A stretch of 64,000 bases of DNA, taken from NCBI RefSeq assembly GCF_048159605.1, contig NZ_JBLREB010000001.1, positions 186,001 to 250,000 on the forward strand, written 5' to 3'. Below, in pieces: positions 35,136-44,242 of this stretch. The notes beneath the pieces were generated by a model that worked only from the letters and a program-made list of their open reading frames with translations, had not been told where the DNA came from and searched no databases. Position 1 is the first letter of the stretch. Each line of letters begins with the position of its first letter. The translations under genes and the position numbers were made by a program. This stretch comes from Ectobacillus polymachus. Lineage in GTDB: Bacteria > Bacillota > Bacilli > Bacillales > Bacillaceae_G.

Positions 35136-36219
35136 TCCAGACCTATGTATGCCGCTTGTAGAAGCCGTTCTTGAAAAAGCAAAGGAATTTCAAAAGAAAT
35201 TTGGACGAAAGCCAGCTTTCATGGAAGTATGCGGATCTCATACGATGGCCCTTGCTAGAACAGGCGTAAAGCAATGTTTAAAGAATGATGTGAATTTAAT
35301 ATCTGGTCCAGGATGTCCGGTTTGCGTAACGGATCAAAAGTCAATTGATGCCATGATTGCGCTTAGCGAAGGGGATAACCGCATTATTTGCACGTTTGGT
35401 GATATGATGCGCGTTCCGGGGTCAAACAAAACGCTACTAGATAAAAAAATCGCAGGAAGTGATATTCGGATTGTCTATTCTCCGCTTGATACGGTTACAA
35501 TCGCTGAAGAAAATCCGGATAAAGAAGTTATCTTTTTAGGTATAGGATTTGAAACGACTATTCCGATTCTGACGCTAATGGTTGGAGAAGCAAAGAAGAG
35601 AGGAATTACGAATTTCTCTATTTGGATGACAACGAAATTGGTGGAGCCCGTTCTTCGCTATTTATTAGAAGCAGGAGATGTAAAGCTAGATGGTTTTATC
35701 CTTCCAGGCCATGTATCGATTGTACTAGGGGAATCATCCTATAACTATTTAGTGGAAGAGTATCATATATCCGGTGTAATCACAGGATTTGAAACAGCTG
35801 AATTGCTTTCTAGCATCTATAAACTTATTGATCTCGCATTACAAGAAAAGACTGCGATTGAAAATAATTATTCATCGGTTGTAAGCAAAAACGGAAATAA
35901 AGTTACCCAGCAATGGATGGAAACGTATTTAACAACCTGTGATGAAGCATGGCGCGGCATCGGCGTTATTCAACATAGCGGATTGGACCTAAAGCCAGAA
36001 TACGATTTGTATAATGCCAAAAAGCGATTTAAGGTGGAAGTAGGAGAACCGCGGAAAACGAAATGCCGTTGCGGGGAAGTGATCCGAGGTTTGATTTCAC
36101 CTAGTGAATGTCCTTTGTTTGGAAAAGCATGTCAGCCGTTAAATCCAATTGGTCCATGTATGGTATCTGCAGAAGGTAGCTGTGCTGCCTATTATCAATA
36201 TATGAGGGAGAGTTTGTAA
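35107..36219 (+). CDS. hypD: Hydrogenase formation protein HypD
   Basis: A 370-residue iron-sulfur scaffold protein. Signature cysteines: CGSHTMAL near residue 38, SGPGCPVCVT near 66, and C-terminal cluster ligands KCRCGEVI, CPLFGKAC and GPC. The start ATG 35107 gives MLEILKQ with GGAGG 9 bases upstream; the longer frame from 35059 would sit deep within hypC. It holds Fe(CN)2CO with HypC for delivery to the large subunit. Confidence 0.95.
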   Translation: MLEILKQSNDPDLCMPLVEAVLEKAKEFQKKFGRKPAFMEVCGSHTMALARTGVKQCLKNDVNLISGPGCPVCVTDQKSIDAMIALSEGDNRIICTFGDMMRVPGSNKTLLDKKIAGSDIRIVYSPLDTVTIAEENPDKEVIFLGIGFETTIPILTLMVGEAKKRGITNFSIWMTTKLVEPVLRYLLEAGDVKLDGFILPGHVSIVLGESSYNYLVEEYHISGVITGFETAELLSSIYKLIDLALQEKTAIENNYSSVVSKNGNKVTQQWMETYLTTCDEAWRGIGVIQHSGLDLKPEYDLYNAKKRFKVEVGEPRKTKCRCGEVIRGLISPSECPLFGKACQPLNPIGPCMVSAEGSCAAYYQYMRESL

Positions 36220-37220
36220 TGGAGACGTTCATCAACTTAGCGCACGGAGATGGCGGGGAATTAACGCATCGTCTCATTCGCGATGTATTTGTAGCTGCAT
36301 TTGGCGAGAAGGATGCGGCATTATTTGATGCAGCATCCTTGCATATTCCAACCGGAAACATAGCTGTTACAACTGATTCCTTCGTTATTAAACCGATTTT
36401 CTTCCCAGGTGGTTCAATCGGAAAATTAGCCGTTGCTGGTACAATCAACGATTTAGCTGTGAGCGGTGCAAAGCCGCTTTATCTTACATGCGGTTTTGTC
36501 ATTGAAGAAGGCTTTCCAATTGCCGATTTAAAGAAAATCGTAATCGATATGGCGAATGAAGCGAAAAAGACGGGTGTTACGATTGTTGCTGGTGACACGA
36601 AGGTAGTGGAAAAGGGAAGTGCCGACGGTGTGTTTATTAACACAACTGGGATTGGCGTGTATGAACCGAATAAAGGCTGCAGCCTAGCCTTTGAAGAAGG
36701 CGATGCAATTATTATCTCAGGAACGATTGGTGATCACGGTATTGCCGTCTTAACAGCAAGAGGAGACTTAGGAATAACTGCTCCTACGCAAAGCGATTGT
36801 GCTTCCCTGAATGGAATGATTGATAGCGTACTTACAGAGTGCGATGGCGTTCGCATTATGCGTGACCCAACGAGAGGCGGTCTTGCTACAACCCTTGTAG
36901 AAATTGCCGAAGATTTTCAAGTTACGATGAAAATTAACGAACGGTTGCTGCCGATTAAACAAGAGGTACACGGTGCTTGTGACATTCTAGGCTTCGATCC
37001 GCTTTATCTTGCAAATGAAGGGAAAGCCATTTTTATCGTGGCAGACAGTCAGAAAGAAAAAGTCATCGATCTATTAAAATCCTGCCCCGAAGGAAAAGAT
37101 GCTACCATCATTGGCAGTATCATCAGCAAAGAAAAAGGGCAGCTGCTTTTGGAAACTCCAATTGGCTCCAAACGAATGCTGACTCGATTATCGGGCACTA
37201 TGTTCCCGCGTATTTGTTAA
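36219..37220 (+). CDS. hypE: Hydrogenase maturation protein HypE (thiocarboxamide dehydratase)
   Basis: A 333-residue PurM-like ATPase that ends in PRIC; the C-terminal cysteine receives the carbamoyl group from HypF and is dehydrated to thiocyanate. HGDGGELTHRLI, VTTDSFVIKPIFFPGG and DPTRGGLATTLVEIA are characteristic. ATG overlaps the hypD stop by 1 base. It is the last gene of the hydrogenase operon. Confidence 0.96.
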   Translation: METFINLAHGDGGELTHRLIRDVFVAAFGEKDAALFDAASLHIPTGNIAVTTDSFVIKPIFFPGGSIGKLAVAGTINDLAVSGAKPLYLTCGFVIEEGFPIADLKKIVIDMANEAKKTGVTIVAGDTKVVEKGSADGVFINTTGIGVYEPNKGCSLAFEEGDAIIISGTIGDHGIAVLTARGDLGITAPTQSDCASLNGMIDSVLTECDGVRIMRDPTRGGLATTLVEIAEDFQVTMKINERLLPIKQEVHGACDILGFDPLYLANEGKAIFIVADSQKEKVIDLLKSCPEGKDATIIGSIISKEKGQLLLETPIGSKRMLTRLSGTMFPRIC

Positions 37221-37244
37221 GCTAGCGCCTCCCTAGCTGATATG

Positions 37245-37308
37245 ATCCCCTTATAGTAGACAGAAAAAAGAAAGCACTTTTATCTGCCTACTATGGAGGG
37301 GGATTTTT
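37245..37308 (+). terminator. Rho-independent terminator after hypE
   Basis: ATCCCC-tt-ATAGTAG-a-CAG pairs with CTG-c-CTACTAT-gga-GGGGAT, followed by TTTTTC; a long imperfect stem of about 16 pairs. Confidence 0.85.
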
Positions 37309-37364
37309 CTATGGGGAAAATTAGACGTGTAAACAGCTACTCTTTTACATAAGTCGAAAGACAT

Positions 37365-37679
37365 TCAATCGTTATGATAAATCTTTAGTATTATCTTAAA
37401 AAACCAATAAAACACAAAAAAGTTAAAGATAAACCCTAATGGATTAAATCTCAACATCCATCCACCAGCATAGAAGAAATTTTCTGCAGGTATCCCCAAA
37501 TAAAGAAATTCCCCATTATTCCCATTGTTTAGTCCTGTTGTAGGAATAAAGACAAAAACAATAGCGAAAATCAGACTTATAAAGCACAACTTTCTTTTAG
37601 CTGAATCCATTCTTTTCTTGTCTCTTAACAACCAATAAGTTATGAAGAATACGATCCCTAAAAAAAGTATTCCTCCCAT
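37365..37679 (-). CDS. Hypothetical small membrane protein
   Basis: A 104-residue protein with three hydrophobic segments (about residues 3-18, 29-47 and 80-100, the last FIFNFFVFYWFF). ATG 37679 follows the G-rich site GTGGGGGTG; the GTG at 37694 lies inside that site. Convergent to hypE. No family recognised. Confidence 0.6.
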   Translation of the reverse strand: MGGILFLGIVFFITYWLLRDKKRMDSAKRKLCFISLIFAIVFVFIPTTGLNNGNNGEFLYLGIPAENFFYAGGWMLRFNPLGFIFNFFVFYWFFKIILKIYHND

Positions 37680-37921
37680 TTGACACCCCCACACTTATAT
37701 TTTTGCATATTCATATTTTAGTTATTTTAATCCCAAAAATACTAGGTTGCATTAAATAAACAGATTCTATTTATTTATCTGTCTACCTAATGGGGAGCAT
37801 ATCAAAGCACGGAGGTGTTTTTTTCTTTAGCTGCTCTTGATCAGCAGATTATGCAGTATGATAGAAGGACAAGGATGAAACAATTTTCCTAAATTGGAGT
37901 CTGCTTACTGGAGGAAATAAT

Positions 37922-39595
37922 ATGATTGGCAAACGAATCAAACATGCGAAGCGATACCAGGAAATTAGCAATGCTTGTATCCGAAATGGCTTTAGCTATA
38001 TCATCTACCGCTTAGGCTTAACCGATAAATCTATATCAAAGAAGAAGCTTGAGGAAGAAGAAAATATGAATTTGCGCACGATCGGTGTAAAGCTGCGCAC
38101 GACCCTGCAAGAATTAGGTCCAACCTTTATTAAACTTGGACAAATTGCAAGCACGCGCCGTGATCTTATTCCGGAAGAAATTACAAATGAATTAGAACAG
38201 CTTCAGGATCAAGTTTCTTCCTTCTCTTTTGAACAAGTACGAGCCATCATCGAAGAAGAGCTGGGAGGTACGCTAGAGACTTTGTTTCAAGACTTTAACA
38301 GGGAACCTCTTGCCACAGCGTCAATTGGTCAGGTGCACATGGCTCATTTGCCTACAGGCGAAGCGGTTGCGATAAAAATTCAACGGCCTGACATTACAAA
38401 CATAGTGAAAACGGATTTAGAAATTTTAGATGATCTAGCGCAGCTTATGGAAGCAAAACTGTCCTTTGCAAAAAACTATCCAATTCGTAAAATGCTAGAG
38501 GAATTTTCTAAATCCTTACTCGCAGAGCTTGATTACACGTTGGAAGGAAGAAATGGCGATCGGGTTGCCAAGCAATTTCTTGACCAACCGGAAATCCGTA
38601 TCCCAAAGGTATATTGGGAATATTCAACGAAAAAAGTACTCACGATGGAATATGTGCAAGGAATTAAAGTGAATCATTTAGAGGAGCTGGATAGACAAGG
38701 CTATGACCGTAAGCTACTAGCTGAGCGAATTACGAATGCCATGCTCCATCAGATATTAATAGAAGGATTCTTTCATGGCGATCCTCATCCAGGTAATATA
38801 CATATTTTACCGAATCACGTCATCAGCTTCATCGATTTTGGTATGGTTGGCAAGCTAACGGAGGAAATGAAATACAATCTTGCTTCGCTCGTCATTTATT
38901 TGCAGCGTAGCAATACGAGAGGTCTTATACATACATTTTCATCTATGGGTATTTTGCCGGATGATACGGATATGAATGCCCTGTACCAAGATATTGAGGA
39001 TTTACAAATGAAATATTATGATATTCCGTTAAGCAAGATGAGTCTTGGCGGAGCGATTAATGATTTATTTTCTGTCTGTTTTTATCACCAAATTCAAATT
39101 CCTGTAAGCTTTACCATTCTCGGAAAGGCGCTTCTCACGGTCGAAGGTATTGTGGAAAATCTAGACCCTGAATTTAGTATTATGACTGCAGCGCAGCCGT
39201 TTGGCCAAATCTTACTTCAAAATCGCTATCATCCGAAAACCATTGCAAAAAAATCATGGGATCAATTGATTGAACAAGCGGAAATGCTATCGGGCTTGCC
39301 GAAAGATTTAAAGGAAATTACAACGACGATTAAAAAAGGAAAGCTGCGCCTTGATATCCATGTAACCGAACAGCAAGTTTTGTTACAAAAACTAGACACG
39401 ATTGTAAACCGACTTTCCTTCAGCATTATATTACTATCCTTTAGTATCCTAATGGTTGGACTCATTGTTGGTTCTGCGATTGCTGGTCAAACAACGTTAT
39501 TGTGGAAAATACCTGCTATCGAGATTGGTTCTGTTGTTGCAACCCTTATGTTCATCTTCATGATTATTTCGATTATAAAATCAGGGCGTATGTAG
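37922..39595 (+). CDS. ABC1/UbiB/AarF-family atypical kinase
   Basis: A 557-residue protein. The ABC1 domain (residues 60-330) shows the KxGQ-type motif TFIKLGQIAS, the A-rich loop ATASIGQVHMAHL, AVKIQRPD-type VAIKIQRPD, and the catalytic HGDPHPGNIHIL near residue 285 with SFIDFGMVG. The C-terminus has two membrane helices (about 500-520 and 532-552). Members act in quinone biosynthesis or membrane lipid homeostasis in bacteria; the specific role here is unknown. Single gene with AGGAGG before ATG. Confidence 0.92.
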   Translation: MIGKRIKHAKRYQEISNACIRNGFSYIIYRLGLTDKSISKKKLEEEENMNLRTIGVKLRTTLQELGPTFIKLGQIASTRRDLIPEEITNELEQLQDQVSSFSFEQVRAIIEEELGGTLETLFQDFNREPLATASIGQVHMAHLPTGEAVAIKIQRPDITNIVKTDLEILDDLAQLMEAKLSFAKNYPIRKMLEEFSKSLLAELDYTLEGRNGDRVAKQFLDQPEIRIPKVYWEYSTKKVLTMEYVQGIKVNHLEELDRQGYDRKLLAERITNAMLHQILIEGFFHGDPHPGNIHILPNHVISFIDFGMVGKLTEEMKYNLASLVIYLQRSNTRGLIHTFSSMGILPDDTDMNALYQDIEDLQMKYYDIPLSKMSLGGAINDLFSVCFYHQIQIPVSFTILGKALLTVEGIVENLDPEFSIMTAAQPFGQILLQNRYHPKTIAKKSWDQLIEQAEMLSGLPKDLKEITTTIKKGKLRLDIHVTEQQVLLQKLDTIVNRLSFSIILLSFSILMVGLIVGSAIAGQTTLLWKIPAIEIGSVVATLMFIFMIISIIKSGRM

Positions 39596-39711
39596 GGGGA
39601 ACGAACTGATTGTTGTGACAAGAAAATGGGTACAGATTTATGAGGGAGTAGCCTTGGAATAAAGTTTGATTAAATTAACTTAATAAACCTTGATAAAAGA
39701 GCAAATAGAAA

Positions 39712-39755
39712 AAGCGTGTTTTGAAAAAAGAATGATCAAAACACGTTTTTATTTT
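39712..39755 (+). terminator. Rho-independent terminator
   Basis: CGTGTTTTGA (39715-39724) pairs with TCAAAACACG (39736-39745), flanked by A and T runs, so it may work in both directions. Confidence 0.85.
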
Positions 39756-39880
39756 TGTGATCCTTGCTCAATTAAAGCGCCTGATTACGGAACAACAGCT
39801 TTAAATGGAATTTAAATACCTCATTAATGGAACAGTTGTTATATCAGCAAATAAACTTATCAAAGTAATTAAGTTGATGA

Positions 39881-40426
39881 TTATGAAAAAGGATTTTTAA
39901 ATATCACTTTGGGATTCGCATAGATATAATATTCCATTTTGTTTTCTTTAGACCAACCTGTTTGCAAAAGCATTTGAATATGTCTGAGTTTCCATTTTTC
40001 TGACAAACATATAGCATATTCATCAAATATCTCGGTGTTGCCAAAAGAATAGATGATTACGTTATACTTATCCTTTAGTAGATTCAACACTGATTTTTCT
40101 CTATCCAAATTGTCTTCGTCTAAGCGGAAATTATTTAGAAAATAAAGTTCTCCGGACACATCTTTTAATTCATCCTTATGTTCAAATAAAAACCACCATA
40201 AATCAGAACACAGTTGAGAAACAGCATCCAGTTCTCTTAAAGAGTTTCTTTCGGAGAACATATCACTAATAATAAGAGGAATGTTCGTTTGATACCCTGT
40301 AATAATACCAATATTCTCATTGTAATCATCCTTAATATCCATCCAATGAGGGTGTATGTACTTTGTTTGTATATCATCGCAAATAAACTCTACTTCTTTG
40401 TTCATTATATTTTTCACCAATTGCAT
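39881..40426 (-). CDS. Hypothetical protein
   Basis: A 181-residue soluble acidic protein without membrane segments or signal (EFICDDIQTKYIHPHWMD, LCSDLWWFLFEHKDELKD). A clear AAGGAG site precedes ATG at 40426. Its character (acidic, orphan) is compatible with an immunity-type protein, but no toxin gene is seen nearby. Not recognised. Confidence 0.65.
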   Translation of the reverse strand: MQLVKNIMNKEVEFICDDIQTKYIHPHWMDIKDDYNENIGIITGYQTNIPLIISDMFSERNSLRELDAVSQLCSDLWWFLFEHKDELKDVSGELYFLNNFRLDEDNLDREKSVLNLLKDKYNVIIYSFGNTEIFDEYAICLSEKWKLRHIQMLLQTGWSKENKMEYYIYANPKVIFKNPFS

Positions 40427-41036
40427 ATCGTTAGCTCCTTCATTTTTTTAAAATGAAACCAAAAATTACAACTAGAAAACAGCTATATTACCACTCTAAA
40501 GTAAGTTTTTTGTCAAAACAAGCAATTCATTAACTAACCTGAACATTCAATTTCTATTATCGGATTACCTCTTGATATTACATCTGTTGCCTGTGTGAAA
40601 ATTAGAACATTAAATAATCCATGAGTAATTGAAGTGCAGATAAGCGATGATGATTTTTCTCTTATGTAACATTGTAGTATATTAAACGAAACCAAAATAC
40701 AAGTGTGTATAATAAGAACTTCTATTTCTATTACCTGGATATATTAGACCAGCAAATATTTGAGGAAAATGAAATATTGACACATATCCTAATAAAAATA
40801 TTTCTTCCTTATATTTAATTCTTATCATCCTAGCAAGGACCTTTTCTGGATATTTAAGCGTCATTTTTTAAACCCTCCTCCTTAGAAGTTATTCGAACGA
40901 AGAGATAGGAAATTACTTTATATCTGTTACTGCTTATTCCCTAATCTAGTTCTCTAAAATTATTCCATCGCATACATTATTACAGGTAATAATATCCAGT
41001 TTAGGACCGAATTTCATTTAACTTGGAGGATGAAGA
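40427..41036. other. Intergenic region with one possible small gene
   Basis: This 610-base AT-rich stretch holds only the candidate 60-codon minus-strand gene at 40682-40864. I see no tRNA, repeat or clear terminator in it. Confidence 0.5.
40682..40864 (-). CDS. Possible small protein or truncated gene
   Basis: A 60-codon frame beginning MTLKYPEKVLARMIRIKYKE is preceded by a strong AAGGAGGAGGG site 8 bases upstream on the minus strand. The middle is hydrophobic and the end (YYTHLYFGFV) looks unstructured, so it may be the 5' end of a broken gene. Not recognised. Confidence 0.4.
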   Translation of the reverse strand: MTLKYPEKVLARMIRIKYKEEIFLLGYVSIFHFPQIFAGLIYPGNRNRSSYYTHLYFGFV

Positions 41037-42569
41037 ATGGAGAACGTGGTCGGTATACCGAACATTTATAATGATTCAACTGCTTCCAGTATTTCAGGTG
41101 TAAGAAATACGTATATGAAACCAAGAATTGTTGCTTTTATTCCGGCGCATAATGAAGAAAAATCGATCCGCGACTGTTTAGCTGGCTTAGGAGATCAATC
41201 CCTGCCAAAAGATGTTGAACTAGATGTTATTGTGATAGCTGATAACTGTACCGATCGAACAGAGGAAGTTGCGTTAGAAGCTGGAGAGGAATTTAATCTG
41301 AGACTGAAAGTTCTCACCACAAAAAATAATAAACACAGAAAGGTAGGAGCATTAAACGCGGCATGGAAAAGTATTTATGGAGATCCTTTAGACTTATATG
41401 ATAAAAAGCTAACAATCTTTCAGGAATATTATAAAAACTCAGTCAAGGCTATACTTGGCATGGATGCAGATAGCCGGCTTGCGCCAGACGCATTATTTGA
41501 ATTATGGGAAGGTCTCATGAGTTCCCGAAATATTGGCGGAGTAATGGCAAAGTACACTATGAGAATGCCAAAGAAGAAAAGTCTTATTTCAAAAGATGAC
41601 ACTCATTACGAAGCAAAGATTGCAAGCGGTGAGTATGGAGGACCCATTACACGTTGGTGGACACATCAACAAAAACAAGATATGGCAAGCTGGTTGTTAA
41701 GTCTTCAATACAGTGGTGGAAGTACGTATGTATTAGGGGGACAAGCAACTTTGTTTCGACCCGAAGCACTACAAAATGTAATCGATGAAAACAAATTGGA
41801 TGGTCCATGGCAAGATGAAAGTGACGTAGAGGACATGCTTCTAACTTGGCAAATCCAAAAAAAATGGAAGACACTTATCAGTCCTACGGCTCGTTGTTTT
41901 GTAGACGCCATGAGGTCCTATCATACCTTTCGGCAGCAACGAAATAAATGGCAATCGGGAACAGTTGAGTTACTAACAAATAGTAACATTGGGGTTAAAT
42001 CAAGACACAGGGGAAGGATATGGCGTTCGCAAATAAAATCATTTAGTGACCTTACTATACGCTTATTATTCATTTTATTATTAGTCACAGCCCTCGCTAC
42101 AAACCAGTTTTATTGGTCCTGGATATGGCTTACACCTATAGCCTTAGCGTCGATTCTTAATACTATACTTGCACTAAAGACTCCTATGCATAGATCAATA
42201 GATGTTATTTTGGCTACACTACTGATTAGTCCTGAAATTTATTTATGGGTCAATCTAATCACCTTTGCAAATGTATGGTTAGGAAAATTATCTGCAAACA
42301 AAAAAGATGGCTGGGCAATACAGTATAGCGCTGAGCGGGGTCAAACAAGAAGTAAATTGGTTGAGGGTATCCTTGTCATAGTCGCTTTAGTAGCGATAGG
42401 CACTTATCTGTGTATAGATCATAGAGCCTTTTTAACAAGTGAAACTGTACAATTAGCGGTAAAACCTTATTTAAAAACAGGCTGGAATATATTAACCTAT
42501 TTAACCGTTTATACATCAATTGCTATGCTCTATCAAATTTGGACGTTACGAGGCAGACATTCCGCTTAA
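41037..42569 (+). CDS. Family 2 glycosyltransferase, membrane-bound
   Basis: A 510-residue GT-A enzyme with N-terminal catalytic domain and C-terminal membrane helices. Motifs: PAHNEEKSI near residue 37, VIADNCTDRT near 64, DAD in LGMDADSRL near 143, GGQATLFR near 236, the acidic base QDESDVEDML, and QQRNKWQSG, a variant of the Q-x-x-R-W motif of processive synthases. Helices near 340-400 and 440-510. It likely makes or extends a polysaccharide using a UDP-sugar, which fits the broken galU next to it. Start follows GGAGG. Confidence 0.88.
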   Translation: MENVVGIPNIYNDSTASSISGVRNTYMKPRIVAFIPAHNEEKSIRDCLAGLGDQSLPKDVELDVIVIADNCTDRTEEVALEAGEEFNLRLKVLTTKNNKHRKVGALNAAWKSIYGDPLDLYDKKLTIFQEYYKNSVKAILGMDADSRLAPDALFELWEGLMSSRNIGGVMAKYTMRMPKKKSLISKDDTHYEAKIASGEYGGPITRWWTHQQKQDMASWLLSLQYSGGSTYVLGGQATLFRPEALQNVIDENKLDGPWQDESDVEDMLLTWQIQKKWKTLISPTARCFVDAMRSYHTFRQQRNKWQSGTVELLTNSNIGVKSRHRGRIWRSQIKSFSDLTIRLLFILLLVTALATNQFYWSWIWLTPIALASILNTILALKTPMHRSIDVILATLLISPEIYLWVNLITFANVWLGKLSANKKDGWAIQYSAERGQTRSKLVEGILVIVALVAIGTYLCIDHRAFLTSETVQLAVKPYLKTGWNILTYLTVYTSIAMLYQIWTLRGRHSA

Positions 42570-42601
42570 AGAATTTCTAAATAAATTATTTTTTAAAAAG
42601 A

Positions 42602-43134
42602 AGTATCTACGAAAATAAAGAAAGCGATTATTCCCGCGGCCGGATTTGGTACAAGATTATTGCCAGCTACAAAGGCCCAACCAAAAGAAATGCTGTCTAT
42701 TGTAGATAAGTCAACCATCCAATATATTGTGGAAGAAGGTATCACCTCGGGAATTGAAGAAATTATTATTGTTAACGGCAAGGTGAAACGATCCATCGAA
42801 GACCATTTCGACATGCCCCCGAGCTTGAGTAAAACCTATTCTTGCCATAATGGGTCGATATATTCTTACAACTGATGTCTTCATGTTTTTGGATCAGCAA
42901 GAGGTTGGAACTGGAGGAGAAATTCAATTAACAGATGCCATTGAAAAATTAAACCAAATCCAACGTATTTTTGCCTATCATTTTGAAGGAAAAAGATATG
43001 ATGTTGGAGAAAAGATTGGCTTTGTGAAAACAACAATTGAATTTGCCCTTCAACATGAGGACCTTAGAGATGAACTGATTAGTTATTTTAAAGAATTAGT
43101 TAAGACCACTGAAGATGCCCTAATACTAAATTGA
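42602..43134 (+). pseudogene. galU: galU pseudogene with internal deletion
   Basis: The left part (42616-42820) encodes the GalU N-terminus IIPAAGFGTRLLPATKAQPK ... IEDHFD, without a start codon in frame. The right part (42846-43134) encodes the C-terminus LAIMGRYILTTDVFMFL ... GGEIQLTDAIEKLN in another frame. About 130 central residues, including most of the substrate site, are missing. The intact enzyme would make UDP-glucose for the adjacent glycosyltransferase. Confidence 0.85.
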
Positions 43135-43148
43135 ATATAAACCATTAT

Positions 43149-43196
43149 GAAAGCTGAAGTATTAACTTTTTTCTTAAATATTTCAGCTTTCTGTTT
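43149..43196 (+). terminator. Rho-independent terminator
   Basis: GAAAGCTGAA (43149-43158) pairs with TTCAGCTTTC (43182-43191) followed by TGTTTT. Confidence 0.75.
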
Positions 43197-43261
43197 TACA
43201 TAATCACGCTATTGCCACTCTCCACTATGTATCAATGACTCAACCCACTTAAAAACCTCAT

Positions 43262-43396
43262 TTACTTATGCTTCGGCTCACCTTGCTTAATGTAAAGCCA
43301 ATAATAATTCATTCCACAATCTGGATCTGAACCAAAATAAGCGTGTTCCTTATTTAAGAGATACGCTATAACTAAATTGCTAAGAAATTCATATTT
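43262..43396 (-). pseudogene. Possible C-terminal remnant of an unknown gene
   Basis: The minus strand is open for about 44 codons without a start, ending FGSDPDCGMNYYWLYIKQG plus a basic tail and TAA at 43262-43264. The composition looks protein-like and it lies directly after the stop of the protease gene. No family recognised. Confidence 0.35.
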
Positions 43397-43399
43397 TGA

Positions 43400-43780
43400 T
43401 TAATGTTTTTGAACTAACTCTAATTTCTCTAAATTAATGATAAATTTTCCATTCATTAGGATATCAAGCCCTATGAGACCATTGATACCCCAATCATCTA
43501 AATTTCCAAAATCCAGCTTCATTTCTGTTATTTCATGCATACCTAACAGAATAAAATCAACTGGTTTTCGGAAAGAATATTCTTCACCGCCAATTCCGTA
43601 AGCACTGACTAAAGGATCTCCATTTTCAAAGTAAATACCTATGTCCTCAACAATATCAGATGAGATAAGAGAATGAGCTGCACCAGTATCAATAACAAGC
43701 TTATCTATTATCTTCGTTTTTCCTTTATAAGAAATCACCATTTCTACTTCAAGTAAACGATTAACTAATTCTAACTTCAT
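43400..43780 (-). CDS. Retropepsin-like aspartic protease
   Basis: A 126-residue protein with the clan AA signature VIDTGAAHSLIS (catalytic D31) and the later hydrophobic-Gly motif NGLIGLDIL near residue 105, which together define a single-domain aspartic protease working as a dimer. There is no membrane segment. It overlaps the upstream gene by 4 bases (ATGA). Substrate unknown. Confidence 0.82.
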   Translation of the reverse strand: MKLELVNRLLEVEMVISYKGKTKIIDKLVIDTGAAHSLISSDIVEDIGIYFENGDPLVSAYGIGGEEYSFRKPVDFILLGMHEITEMKLDFGNLDDWGINGLIGLDILMNGKFIINLEKLELVQKH

Positions 43781-44025
43781 AATCTGATACCTCTTAAGCC
43801 TGTTGGGTTTCTCATTTCAATTACAATTTTTTCGGAACCAGTATGATAAACAATAGTATCACCTTTTGATTTTAGCAACTCTTTTGTAGCTAATTTTGAA
43901 TCTTCAATGACATTGATTAATGCGACGTCCGTTACAATTTTTCTATCATCTTCTAAGTAAAAATCAAGGATATTAAGTTTTACATATTGATCTGGGTATA
44001 AATTACGAACCTCTTCCCATCTCAT
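43777..44025 (-). CDS. Hypothetical protein paired with the aspartic protease
   Basis: An 82-residue soluble protein starting MRWEEVRNLYPDQYVKLNIL, preceded by AAGGAGTGAT on the minus strand. It is translationally coupled to the protease gene by an ATGA overlap. Such pairs occur in other Firmicutes, so it may be a partner or substrate. Function unknown. Confidence 0.7.
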   Translation of the reverse strand: MRWEEVRNLYPDQYVKLNILDFYLEDDRKIVTDVALINVIEDSKLATKELLKSKGDTIVYHTGSEKIVIEMRNPTGLRGIRL

Positions 44026-44181
44026 TGTTTATCACTCCTTGTTTTGTATCTATCATTACCATAGCATTTCCCTTCTTTTTTTAGAATAAATTTTTTACAT
44101 TTTTTGTATATTATATATTTACACATTTTCCTTTATATGGTATCTTTTGCTTATATAACAGATTATTTATTATCGTTTCAT

Positions 44182-44192
44182 AATCGTTATAT
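44182..44192 (+). promoter_or_regulatory. Candidate PaaX (or paa) operator upstream of paaK
   Basis: AATCGTTATAT occurs here and, inverted, at 45593-45603 upstream of paaA. A related TTATCGTTTC precedes it by 13 bases. PaaX is the regulator encoded in the cluster; binding is inferred. Confidence 0.4.
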
Positions 44193-44242
44193 AAAATGTA
44201 AGCGTTTTATATTCTGTGTATTTGTATAGGGGGGCAAATAGC

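Noticed and set aside
39760..39880. Repeat element with GGAACA motifs
   Set aside because: Short, imprecise similarities to other AT-rich stretches; no defined unit.
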